In this document: positions 34,507 through 46,500 of the stretch, piece by piece
Layout: the number at the start of each line of letters is the position of its first letter
How positions within the stretch are numbered: the first letter of the stretch is position 1
Origin: Rhizoctonia solani
Taxonomy: Eukaryota > Basidiomycota > Agaricomycetes > Cantharellales > Ceratobasidiaceae
Assembly (NCBI RefSeq): GCF_016906535.1
Contig: NC_057372.1
Span: 1,717,501-1,781,500, forward strand
Direction: 5' to 3'
Length of the DNA: 64,000 nt
Position numbers and translations under genes: made by a program
The notes under the pieces: model-generated
What the model saw: the letters and a program-made list of their open reading frames with translations, nothing else
Told to the model about the DNA's origin: nothing
The model's database searches: none

Positions 34507-37500
34507 TCAAGCCTAGATGTATAAGTGTTAATTAACAACCTTTTTGAATAAGAAAATAGCATACCAGATAGTTGTATGATTTCTTATCACCTCCTCGCTC
34601 AAGATATTCTTTCTGATGGTTCAGTTATTAGTTCGAATATACTGCATTCTGTACGAGGTGTATTTACCTCAATAAGAGCCTCTATGCGCTTCTTAATCGC
34701 GACAGGGACCGGCGTGAATCTACTTGCTAGTTGCCTCGTTACTTCATTGATCAGATCGTTGTGTGCCATATGTTTCCTATCTTTCATGACACGGACGATA
34801 CAGGCCTAAAGGACGGTAAATTATTTGAGGATATCTATTTCATGACAAGAAGCTAACCTCAGTTTGTAGTTTTCGTTCCTCTTCGACCTTCTCTTCAGTC
34901 TCGCGCCGTTCCTCATTGGATTCCGCTTTGCTCGCAACCGTTTGAATTTTAATGCGTTGTAATGGCGCCGTGAAATCGTAGTTGAATGTGAAAGTATCTG
35001 TCGTGCTGACACTGCGAGATGCGGGGTGTTTACGCAGAACTTTGTACTTGGCGCATGCTAGAGATTGAAGCTGACGTTGCAGGTCCACGTCGGGGAGTCC
35101 AGTAGCTTCTTTGATTTCCTATAAAGACTAGTTAGAAGAAGAAATTCAAAAAGCAATTATGCTAACACTATATTCTAACTCTTGACCAATCTCTACGTCA
35201 CTGAAAGCCAGAAATACGATCATGGCTGCCGTGGTGAGATTCAATTCGTGCTTTCGTGTTTTAAACGCTACTCTGATGTCTGCGCTGCCATAATTGGGTT
35301 GCCAAGACAGCTTTCGGCCGCTATGTCGGGTATTGTAGAATCGCTCGAAATAGGAAACATGTTTTGCAATGATAGGAGGCATAATGTAACCCCCAAAATC
35401 GGTCGTGTTTGTAATTGGCCATATGCCCGCGGTGAGGATAGATGTTTGCATATCAATGGTGACAGCGGACTGAAAACGATAATTGAATATGAGTTTGAAA
35501 GAGTTGTCATATCTACTCACATCATCTCCTTCAGTTACGCGTTGAATGAACCCTCGGAACGAATCGGTCAACTCTCCAGATAGTCGAATGTCATGGAACA
35601 TTCCCTCCAGTTTCTGGGTAAACGCGAAGCCACATTCGATCTTTGAGATAGTTTAGCATCAACGTTCGATCATGGCGTGTAGTAATCATGCTTTTGGCTG
35701 ACCTTCAATTTGCCTATCATCTCCCGCTCTGCCTCATCATCGGTGGTTCGAGATTGCAAGAGCCGCTTGGCTAGATGTGTTTTATAGTAACGTTCAAACA
35801 CATCCTTGTCCGAGATAAATCTGAATATAGATATTGTCCTGTCAATCAGAGTATTCATCTCGGATTCCGTTTTCTATGTCGAATACAACGTCTGGTATAA
35901 GTGCCAATTATGGTAAAGAGTACACGACACATACCAGTTTTGTTCCCTTCTTTAGATGGTCATCGATAAACAGGGAAACAAATTCTGCAGCCCTCTTATT
36001 CATATTGATAAAGGACTCAAATGCCTATTAAGCCAATAAGATGTTGCCACAATATGCTCATATGAAGACACACCTCGTTAATAGCGGTTTGCATGGATAC
36101 CTCTCCACCCCAAGAGTTCGCCAATAAGCGGTCAAAATGATCTTTGAGAGCTAACACATCAGTCATCCATTTAATGGCCGTCTGAACCGCCATGGACTTT
36201 GCTGACGCCTCTCCCGCCTTCTTCCCATCCGTGCTTTGCTTTGTCGTGGCGACAGCGTCCTCGTCGCACTCCTCGTTGATCGTCTTTCCTCTCCCAATAA
36301 TACTCTCTTTGAGGCGGAGGCGTAGTAATTTTATCCCGGATTCTTCAGGGGGGAGCTGGAACATTCGTAATAGTCGCGCCAGGTCTTCTGTGCGCTCCGT
36401 GTCAATAAGAAGATCAAGGGCAGTGTTTTGTTTCTGCGTTAACGCTGATGACACCTCTGGAGCACTTGCTTCCGGTCCCTTGAGTAATCGGGCAGTATGG
36501 GGGGTAAGGATTTTGCTGATGAGGATATTTTGGAGGGGAACTGAAGTGTGAAATGAAAGATAACTATGTGTTCGATCTTGTTCTGCATTGATAAAAGACT
36601 CGGCCTGTATAAAGTTAATACGAGATATGACGTGAGGTACTTGAACACGTACCAATTTTAAGTATTCTGACAAGTCATGCAAATCTAGCATTTCCTTAGC
36701 TCGATTGGTGTAATAGATATCGCTCTCTTGAAGGATTTCGCTTTCTAGATTTAGTTTGTATACCGTACTCTCAAACACCGCTTTGATAGAAGTGTCCCGA
36801 AGAGTAAGCAATACGTCAACACACTGTTTCATCGCACTACGGTTAATCGCGGTCCCATTACGCTCCATCCTTATTAACAGTAGAATGGTCGCGTTGAGTT
36901 GTGCTAGGATAGGGTACTTAGTCGAATGAATGAGCTCAGAGAGGAAGAGCTTTGAGCCTTGTTCCGTGATCTTAGGCACATTCGCCGACTGCGTATAAAC
37001 GCGATCCTAGCAACAGGAACTGTCAGGCTCAACGCATGGTACTGAATCTCACAATTGAAAACACACCATGTACTTGACCAGATCGGAAATCTTACTCATG
37101 CTACTTTCATGATCATCCCATACCTCTCGAAACACCTTGACAAATAGTTCGCCTGCTTGGCACATCTCCATCGAGTCCCGGCCATCCAATTCTGTACGAG
37201 GAAAGACAGGTATTAATTTCTCTCTGGCGAATATATCGAGATTTTCGCAAATCAATTTGACAAGGCCGTCATAGAGCATCTTTCCTTGCTTAGCAATGAC
37301 GAGATTATAGGCATGACGATAGTTTTCTTCAAAGGATAGTGAGGAGGCGTTCTTTGCATATATCTGTTGAATAGAGACCGAGAGTTTCTCCCATGCCAGC
37401 TCTTGAGCACCTTTAGGTAGATTATGTTAGATGCATAAGCTGGTAAGATATCTTGGGCCATACTTACCAGCTTGCTACGTAATACGACGGCGGTGGGATA

Positions 37501-37720
37501 TTGTGTCAGCCCTGTTTGAATAAACTGCGACGGTGGCGCACGTACTTGGCGCGGTGGTTTCTGGCACGATACGCGGAAGTATGAGTGTCCCATCCAGATA
37601 GAGTGAGATGTTAACTTACAATCTTACCCCTCGTGGGTCTTCTGGCTGCTGCACCAGCTATTCAAGGCAGGTTAGTGGCGACCAAAGACCACGGCAGCGG
37701 AATGACGGACCTGTAGACAT
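34507..37720 (-). CDS. CUL3: Cullin-3, scaffold of BTB-type E3 ubiquitin ligases
   Basis: Assembles RING protein Rbx1 with BTB substrate adaptors. Start at 37720 ([16 protein letters not shown] after one intron). The N-terminal repeats are of cullin-3 type: [40 protein letters not shown]. Middle: [40 protein letters not shown]. Cullin homology domain: [37 protein letters not shown]. The C-terminal winged helix has [20 protein letters not shown], containing the neddylation lysine, and RIEALIE. Two last introns join [16 protein letters not shown] to a tiny final exon (Ala + stop) at 34507, giving the canonical YNYLA end. Without the last 52-nt intron the protein would end differently. The YNYLA ending supports the spliced form. 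More than ten introns in all. Confidence 0.9.
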
Positions 37721-38076
37721 TCAAACTCCCAACTATTTTTCCTTTTGTTCGGTATTATAAACCTCAGTTCAAGAGGTTTTATACTGTATTTAAGGGCTTT
37801 AGTCGCCCAGTAATAGCTATAGTTTAGTCAAACCCCTTGCGTCGTTGCGGAGAGGAAAGCGAGCAAGGTCACGTGAATTACGCAACTATTATACCCCACA
37901 ATTGGTGTCAACTTGAAACCAACAGCCATGAAGCAAATCTCTTCAGAACAAGTTCAAACGACTTCCAAATAAGTGAATCAGCTCCATTTATTTTTATTGA
38001 ATTTACTGAAATTTATCGAAGCGACAGAGAGGAGTAACCCTATCGCCTTAAAATGTGTTATTCTCCTCCCAGATTA
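37721..38076. other. Intergenic, cullin-3 promoter
   Basis: 356 bp upstream of cullin-3 and downstream of the next minus-strand gene. AT-rich; nothing else recognised. Confidence 0.45.
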
Positions 38077-39692
38077 TTATTGGGAAAGTTGGTTCTCCCA
38101 CTCTTTCATCCACTCCGGCTTGGCTCTCTCAGCTTCTTCCTTCAATTCTTCGAGTTGTTTCTTCAGTGGTGCACGTGGGTCCGTCCCTACTTCAGATTTC
38201 TTGGCTCGGAGTCCAGGGGCAACCTCTATTCTGACTATGCGTGCGTTTGCAGCCGGTATACTCTATAATTCACGTAAGCGAGGGATTCTGAGCAAATAGG
38301 GACACACTTACTTCGATAATAAAACCGATTTCATCCACTTTCCCAGCTAGTGTCATCCAATTCCTCGTCGCGTTCGCTGATGAGACCGGTTGGATTCTCA
38401 AATCCTGCCGGGGTGTAAGTGAATGAACCGAGAGATATAGCCTTGACAATCACTCACACTCATATCAGGCTCATGGGCTATCCTCTCGATATTACTTACG
38501 GTGTTCTCTTCGTCAATAAAATTGGGCATGGCAGCTGGGCCACCCACGATTGGTTTGCTCGCTCGGAGATACGTCACTGTCGCACCTTGTTCCGCATTTA
38601 CCCATACATCTGGGTGAGACGCATGTCCCCAAACTGAGAAATACTGTTTTTGTTAGAAAGTAATCGTTTAACATTGGGGTGAAATGGGCATACATCATGA
38701 TATCCATGTGCGAGCACGGTTATGTGTTTTTCTCCCAAGGTGTATTCCGCCAAGAAAACAGGATGTAGAAGTGGGTATGCTGCCAACTAGCCAGAGGCCT
38801 CAGATAGATAAATATCAAGACCTTATGAGGAATTTACCATCTGAAACTCCACCGACCGAGGATCAATACTCCATCCCTCTGTTATCTCGATGTCTCCGTA
38901 CGGTGCTTCCTTCAAGGCCTGAGGAGCGGCAAGAGGCGATGTTGTAAAAGGCAGTGCCAGAATATCATATGTGCCGCTCAGTGGTTCTAAATGATTCTTG
39001 CTAAACGGCTTGGCTTCGTCGGTATCAGTGGGGAAACTCTTGACCCAGCGAGCCAGAGGATGGTGATTAATACCTATGAGTAGTTTCAGGTGCCCCCTTC
39101 TGGAGAAGACGAGAGCTAATGCTCACCAGGAATAGTGCTCACCTGGAACCGTTACTTCCCGGAGGTGCATCACAGTTGGATGATCCGAATCGCCCAAGTC
39201 ACTAGTAAATGAAGTTATACAGTCCACTTTCCAAGTGGGTATGTAGACTGCCTATACCGTATTTTGGTTTTAGTTTGGCGTATGAGTTTGATTCCTCCGT
39301 ACCTTGAAATTGGTGCGTTTAATACCCGAATCCACGACGTCCTTGCCTTGCCAAAGGACCATTAAAATATTGCAACATTGAACCCATCTCTTTCTATGTA
39401 CTCACCAAATAGCATTTGTCCGTATCCCTTTATGGCAGCTGCCAGCCCAAACATTGGTGGCACAAGTAGCTCAAGCTTCGACTGGACGGTTAACGCATCG
39501 TTGCTGTCTGGAACAGTTTGTCAAAGAACGGTAAATTGGTGAACACATGACTAACGTGAAGGGCAGCAGGCTAACTTTCGGATGATACCTATCAGCCAAG
39601 CTGGAGTAGAGCTTTGGCTTGGCCACGGTTTTATAGAGTGTGTACTTGTTAGATGCCGGGAATAATCGACCGCACCGAGAAAGCATCGTCAT
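38077..39692 (-). CDS. Conserved-looking protein of unknown function, possibly mitochondrial
   Basis: Not recognised. The exon series reads MTMLSRCGRLFPASNKYTLY (basic, hydroxylated, no acids at first; mitochondrial-import-like), KTVAKPKLYSSLADRYHPK, LELLVPPMFGLAAAIKGYGQ, MVLWQGKDVVDSGIKRTNFK, TSDLGDSDHPTVMHLREVTV, then NHHPLARWVKSFPTDTDEAK and ITEGWSIDPRSVEFQMV. It continues AAYPLLHPVFLAEYTLGEKH, WGHASHPDVWVNAEQGATVT, YLRASKPIVGGPAAMPNFID, DLRIQPVSSANATRNWMTLA and a charged C-terminal helix LKKQLEELKEEAERAKPEWM ending NQLSQ. About nine short introns; roughly 400-450 residues. The first exon is uncertain: another uninterrupted frame starts at ATG 39819 (MSSTSKNGHVASYTSPERTL), only 33 bp from the SCJ1 start, but does not join in phase. 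Closely divergent from SCJ1. Confidence 0.6.
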
Positions 39693-39852
39693 ACTGGGTC
39701 AGTGATGTTAGAGATGTGCTTATATCTGAGAATTTCCAACTAAGGCGCTTACTCCCGATCAGGGTCCGCTCAGGGCTCGTGTAAGATGCGACGTGTCCAT
39801 TCTTGCTAGTGCTTGACATTTCCACTCCTCACTCCTTCTCCTATCGCCTCCT

Positions 39853-41603
39853 ATGGCGCCCCCAACCCTCTTTACACTATTATCCGTTTTCTGTATACTG
39901 GTGGCTGTGGTAGCTGCTGGTAAAGACTTCTACAAAGTCCTTGATGGTAATTCAGCGATGTATATGAGCGCACGTGCATAGAAGAGCTCACCTCTTGTCT
40001 ACAGTGGACAGAGGCGCTGGCGATGCGACCATCAAGAAGGCATACAAGAAGTTGAGCAAAAAATATCATCCTGACAAGAACAACACCCCAGAGGCCAAAG
40101 ATAAATTCGTAGAGATATCCCGAGGTGAGTTCACTGTCGCCCCGCAGCGTATGTCAAAATGTTTACTCAACTTTGACTATAGCATACGAGGTCCTATCAG
40201 ACTCTGAGGTATGTAGTCTACTATGAGCAAATCAATCCTTATCTGAAATTTGTCAGAAACGGGCCATCTACGACCGCCACGGCGAGGATGGACTGAAACA
40301 GCATGAAGCCGGGAAGAATGCACCTGATCCATTTAGCATGTTTTCTAATTTCTTTGGCGGCGGACATCACGAACAGTCTCGAAAGGGGCCGACTATGCTT
40401 ACGGAGTTTGAAGTTAGCTTGGCCGACATGTGAGTTTTGGCCATTATAAGATTCAGATCTTTTTACTGAGTTCCCCCATTACTAGGTATTCTGGGAATCA
40501 TGTTGAGGTAAACAGCATACCAGCTAGCTACGGAAACCTTGGCTAACTCAACATATAGTTTAGGATAAAGAAGCGTATACTGTGCGACCATTGCCGCGGC
40601 TCAGGTGCAGCAAGCGACAAGGACATCCATACATGCGGAGGGTGCAAGGGCCAGGGAATCAAACTCGTCAAGCAACAGGTCTTCCCAGGAATGTATGCAC
40701 AAACACAAGTAACGTATGCAATACATAACCCTACTCATTTAACACCGAGTCTAACTGATCTTCTGCAGGTGTAACGAGTGTGGCGGGCGAGGAAAGGTGA
40801 TCAAGAAGTTGTGCCCGCATTGTCAAGGCCATAAAGTCATGGACCACACTGCGGAGTACACGTTGGACGTTACTCCTGGCATGCCTGAAGGACACGAGGT
40901 CGTATTTGAAGGAGAGGGTGATGAGAGTCCGGAGTATGAGGCTGGAGATATTGTTTTGCGAGTCCGAAGTCAAAGAGCAAATGGCGGCTTCCGACGCAAG
41001 GAAAGCACTCTTTATTGGACTGAGACAATTGGAATTAAGGAGGCACGTCTTAGCAGACATAGACACCCATTCGAATGCTAATTATTGAGTAGGCGCTTCT
41101 TGGATTCGAACGTAATGTCACGCATCTCGATGGACACATTGTTACTCTAAAGAGGAATGGCACAACACAACCTGGTGCGTACTTGTGGCGCACCGGCCCA
41201 CGACCACTAACCTCTGCCTCTAGGTCACGTCCAAACAGTAGAAGGCGAAGGGATGCCTATATTTGAAGGATCAGGTCACGGAGACCTATTTGTCACATAC
41301 AACGTCGTGTTACCAACGTCTTTAAACGACACGTTAAAACAACGTCAGTCTGTTATTGTCTATTTACAATATTTACTTATCGTCCTTGTGACAGAACTAT
41401 ACGAAGCTTTTACTGGCCCAACAGCGAGCGCGAGTTCCGATGAAGATGAGAAAGAAAAAAGGGAAACGGAACCAGAAGACGATCCCAAGGAAAACGAAGG
41501 AGAGCAATCCGAAGAAAAGAGCGAGCAGCCTAAGGAAGCTGATGACGAGCGGCCTAAAGAAGTAGATGACGAACCGTCCAAGGGAGAAAAGGATGAACTG
41601 TAG
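39853..41603 (+). CDS. SCJ1: ER-lumenal DnaJ/Hsp40 co-chaperone, KDEL-retained
   Basis: Partner of the ER Hsp70 (BiP/Kar2) in folding. A signal peptide (MAPPTLFTLLSVFCILVAVV) is followed by the J domain: KDFYKVLD, then DATIKKAYKKLSKKYHPDKN with HPD, and KRAIYDRHGEDGLKQHE. A G/F-type segment (DPFSMFSNFFGGGHHEQS) leads to four zinc-finger CxxCxGxG repeats: CDHCRGSG, CGGCKGQG, CNECGGRG, CPHCQGHK. The substrate-binding C-terminal domains (TLDVTPGMPEGHEVVFEGEG; GHVQTVEGEGMPIFEGSGHG) come next. A very acidic tail (about 60 residues, Glu/Lys/Asp) ends in KDEL, the ER retrieval signal. Domain order matches yeast Scj1. About eight short introns. Convergent with SEC20, 126 bp between stop codons. Confidence 0.93.
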
Positions 41604-41729
41604 AGTTAGATTTTGCTATTACGCATATGTTTTTATAGATCGTTATTTTACAGGTGGTTGGAACCAAGCGCAATAAGCGAGCGAGTAGCTCGGTTAATTA
41701 AATACATACATACTCTACTCGCATAGTTT

Positions 41730-43386
41730 CTATAGCTCTTCGTGCGGAAGCGATGCAACGGTGGGGAGGACGCTGTGTACACATGGTATTTCAATAGAGG
41801 TTAAGCCACTTGATGAAAATTCGTACCTGAACGCAACTGTTGAGGTAGCATCAGCGATAATTGAAGTCATGCTATTGTATTAAACCGTTAAGAATAATTT
41901 AGCCCATGGACTCTGCGCGAACCTTTCAGCAAATTCGCAAATCCCATCTGAGCATATACGCGTGTAGATACTACCATAGTAAAAGTCAATGGACGACAAA
42001 GCAGGAACACAAACACGTCTTACTCTGGATCCAATGAGGTTTCTATAGCGCTTTCAACTGTATCTAATACAGCTTCCCTAACACTGGACGTAGGAAGGCT
42101 GTCTAGTGTAGTTGGTATGCTGGCACTGCTCCAAAATTATCAGCAAGGGTAAGTTGGAACATCCGAACTCTACCTTACATGGCGGTCTGAACAGTATTAG
42201 TCAAGGATGTAGCCAAAGTCTTGATGGTTCGAGTTGTTTCTGTAAGCATGTCTTCCGTTGTGGTAACCTTGGATGATCTATTTTGTAGTGTTGGTATATG
42301 CTATGCATTAAAGAGTAATATAGTGATATGATACATACCCCGCCCCCATCAATCTTAACGGCAAAGTGGCAACCGTAACAACACTGTGAAACCGATCCAA
42401 CGATTTAGCAATGCTAAGAATCTAAATATAAAACGCTCACCGGTCCAGAACGCGTCGTTTGACAATATACGCCATGGTAAGCAAAAACACAGTGAAGGAG
42501 AGACCTATGATTATACGGTCCATCCAATCTGCGCGTTGCAACGCCTTGATCAACACTTGTGACACATCCATGAGGTTGTCCAGGTTAACGTAAACATCAG
42601 TTGTGGAACGAAGTGTCTTGGAAGACTCCTCTACCAATTTGAGAGTAAGTTGAGATATAGCTAGATTAATGGATATCAAACTCACGTAGCATCTGTGTCG
42701 ACAGTACGGATCGTTCAAGTTCCTGTTGCATCAGGCGTGTTGTCCTGCGTAAGGCTTCGGTAACATCATCCGAGGCGGCCATCAGTTTGTCTTCCCTGCA
42801 GAAGTGTTAATTTTATGCCAGCGCATGAGCCATCGGTGCTCAATTCATGCAGCTTACGTGGCGCGTTGCTTGTGAGCTTCGGCTTCAGCTGCTCTTTTCT
42901 GCTGAAGCGCTGCAGACCCAAGTAATTCGTCGCGCCTGGAACGAGCGTCACTGTCAATGGCTCGTTTGGATGCCAGAAGTGCGGCGCGCGAATCCGATTT
43001 TATCCTGTTAACAATCCGTTGGTAACACCCTCTAATTCCTTTTGTTCGCATACCTGGAGAGCTCGTCATACAGTTCATTGACCCATTGTTTCACTTGTAC
43101 TCGCTCAATTTCTCTCTCTTGATCCTCTGCAAGCGTTGCAAAGTCCTGGGAGAGTTTAATTTATTCTCTTAGAGATAGTACGAACTCATAAGCCCACCTC
43201 CAACCGCTTCGTTATTGCCTCAGTATCATCCCGAAGCTCGGCGGCATATTGCTGCTGAAGAGTCAAAGGTCCTTTACAGTCTCGAAGGCGGGGTATTTGA
43301 AACTCGCCCAGGTCTCTTATTCTGCGTGAAAGTGCTTCATGGGCCGTTTGCGCCTCGATGAATAGCGGGGAAGCTACTGGAGGCAT
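41730..43386 (-). CDS. SEC20: Sec20 SNARE for Golgi-to-ER retrograde transport
   Basis: Membrane-anchored ER SNARE that, with Ufe1, Use1 and the Dsl1 tether, receives COPI vesicles. N-terminal coiled coil: FIEAQTAHEALSRRIRDLGE, QQQYAAELRDDTEAITKRLE, DFATLAEDQEREIERVQVKQ. The Sec20 domain reads QQELERSVLSTQMLEESSKT then LRSTTDVYVNLDNLMDVSQV, and the membrane anchor WMDRIIIGLSFTVFLLTMAY followed by IVKRRVLDR. Lumenal exons then read VVTVATLPLRLMGAG, SSKVTTTEDMLTETTRTIKT, SIPTTLDSLPTSSVREAVLD and, by two further introns, MTSIIADATSTVAFSVLPTV ending ASLPHEEL. HEEL fits the ER-retrieval pattern of yeast Sec20 (HDEL). The last two exons depend on splice sites I chose by phase; a simpler model would stop at 42020. 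Start at 43386 is preferred over a frame extending to 43482. Confidence 0.85.
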
Positions 43387-43568
43387 GGAAGACGAGGGTA
43401 TAGGGCTAAGCGCCCAAGTACGTGTCCTATGATAACTCCTGTGCAGTACCACGTACCTATTGTAACGCAACGGATCAGCCAATTAGGTGGCTATTGATCG
43501 TGCCACGATCTACATCCAACCTCAACTCCTGTTTCGGACATTTACATTGGAACGAATCAATTTATGAT

Positions 43569-46500
43569 ATGCATACACTCTACTTCCGTAACCTTCCTCT
43601 CAATGTCGCAAGGAGCGCTTTTCGCGATGCGGTTGAAAAGTTTGTGGTCAACATGTACGGCGAAGGTGTAGATGCCCCTAAGCCGATCATCGATATGGTA
43701 ATACTGGACCGCCCTACTTCAGAGAAAAAGCACGTGGGCTTTGGAGCGATCCAGTTTGCGGATGAGAAAACTATGGAAATGTTTATTGCAAGGGTATGTA
43801 TTGTCACACGGCCTACGTCCATGTGTGCTGACGCGAATGAAGCTCAAAACAGAGCCAATGATGTTTGGTCAAGAGGCAGTTGCCTTTTCTCGGGAGCAGC
43901 CGCCTAATCTGCAAGCGTCCAGCTCCGGCCAATCCGCCAATGCTACTCCAGCTTCTACCTCAGGACCCCAACCGACTTCTTCAAAGGATCGCCGATCACA
44001 ATCTAGCAAGTCTACATCAACTCAGGCATCCAAAAAACGCGATAATGCTCAGCCTAGTGCTCCTAATCGGCCTGTAATGAACCTCAATCGAGTCAAGCAT
44101 CCTCAATTTGAAAAAAGGGAAGTGCGCCTACCCAATATCAAATATCTCCGTAAACTCCACCACCGACTTTCAATCATCGGGCAGCACCTGCGTCTCGAAA
44201 CACTGGAATTTGGCGTGTTACGCAATTGGAACTTTTCAGTGGAGTACTCACGACCGCTTGTCGATGAAACAGGCTATTTTATCTTTGAGGACGACGAAAA
44301 GTCGCTCCGGATTAGTATTGGGGGTTCCCACCAAGACTCGACCCAACCAAGCGTTGCGATTGCAATACAAACTATCAACTATGTAGCTCTGGGAACTGAC
44401 GCAGGAAAAAAGTACATGTTCCTCGCCCTCGCCCAAAATCCACACTTCGAACTGGGTGACATTTCTCGGCCGACAACCGGAGTCGGAAAATTCGATGTGC
44501 GACGGAGTCGAAACCGACTCTCTGCTCTGGATGAGCGACACGAGCGTGTCGCGCCATACACCTCCAGGTGGATTAAACTCACATTTCATGAAGATAGCAT
44601 AGCTCCCACAGCAGAAATGTGTCAAATGGCTGGACTTGGAGAACCCGCGATGGACCCCCCACTTAGCTTTGGCAAACTTGACATGTACTCTGCACATAAC
44701 ATCGCCGTCGTTGAAAAGTGGTTCCAAGGAGGCTCTCTGGACTTCGAAGTTGCCTTTCAAATCGAAGCTCTCTTTCGGAATGGTGCGTTGGTACCAACAG
44801 AGCTTCTGGCAATCAAACCGATAGTAGAGAAGCTGGCAAAGAAGTCCAAGGACCAGGCCGCGATGCACTGAGAACATTCAGGGCAGAAATACAAGGGGCT
44901 GGTGCTCGAAAGTCGTTCAACGATTTCGAGGATAAAAATGTCGTTGAAGAGTTCGAGGTACATGTTCGCAAGAGCGCCGAATCAATGCCTTGGGAAAAAA
45001 TAGGGATATCCAAAGCAAGCTTTATGTGTTACCACGTGAAGATCACTCCCACCGCCGTGCACTTAAATGGTTTGGTTTTAGGTTACTTAGCCAAAGCATA
45101 CAACTAACCATGCTCATAGGACCTCTTGAAGAGCAATCGAATAGGGTGATACGCCGATACCCTGGCTATGAAACGCACTTTATTCGAGTTGCGTTTACCG
45201 ACGAAGCGGATGGTCGTGCCCGCTTTGAATACGAAGTCGACACCATGGCATTCACTCAGAAGAGAGTTGGCAAGTTTCTCAAGAACGGTTAGTGCTTTTT
45301 CGGTCCATTTGTTTTGACCCTCGGTTAACCACTACCATAGCAATTCGGCTTTGTGATCGAGAATACGAGTTACTTGGATATAGCCAATCTGGTAAACCTT
45401 TCTCGTACTAGGCTAGACACGTGAGTTTTGCTGAATAGACTACAGGTTTTCGTGAGAATGCCTGCTTTTTCGTGGCACCATTTGAATGGAAAGACGAAAT
45501 CATAAATGGCGAATACATCCGCTATAGCTTGGGAAATTTTGACAAAGTCATTGATTGCCCTGCACGTTACGGTGCCCGTATGAGTCAAGCATTTTCTTCG
45601 ACTAGCCAATCCACTATGCTCCAAGAATCGGAGATTAGGCACATTATGGAACTTAAAAATAGGCGTGACGAGATGTTCTCCGACGGTTGTGGAACCATTA
45701 GCCGTGAACTTGCGAAAGACGTTTGGAAAAGCATGCTTCAACACCTTCCACCCAGTCGTCAAGGTTTCCATCACGAGAATGAACTACCTCCGCCTGCGTT
45801 CCAGATACGGATAGGAGGTTAGTGCTTTCTCTCTTTCAGGTCTCGATGAGCCGAAATATTTTTGCACCTAAATTTTACCAGGAAGCAAGGGAATGGTACG
45901 ACTTGACCCCAAGCTGGAGGGACGAGTGCTCTGCTTGCGTCCTTCAATGACAAAGTTTGAGGCGGAGCATGACCTCTCCTTGGAAATCGCCCGTGCGTTC
46001 GTAACCTATAGCCCTTGTTTTTTAAACAGGTGCGCACTAGCTCATACATTCACAATGTTTAATCTAATGATTTTTAACATATAGGCCGTTGGTTGTGTTA
46101 CTATGGAGTGGGGGTGTCGAAGATGATGTCTTCCTAAATCTGATGAAAGATAACCTGGCAGAGACGATGTCAGGCATGACGACACTTGGGGGGGCTGCGA
46201 AGTTACTCATTGCAAATCGTTTGGGAGTCCCTTTCCAAATAGCCAGCACTCTTAATCGATTGTCACGCCTGAAGATTGAACTCGGCCAAGATGGCGTACG
46301 CACGTCGGGCTTGCACAAACTCTTGAATGCCACACTCTTTCATATCAAGAGAGACCTCAAACACAAGTCCAGAATCAAGGTCCCAGATAGTTACACTCTC
46401 GTCGGTGTTTGCGATGAGGATGACTACTTGCGACCTCGTCAAATATATGGTGTGTGTCTCTTTGTCACCTAGTTCACCAAAGCTCACTTTTCAAACTTTA

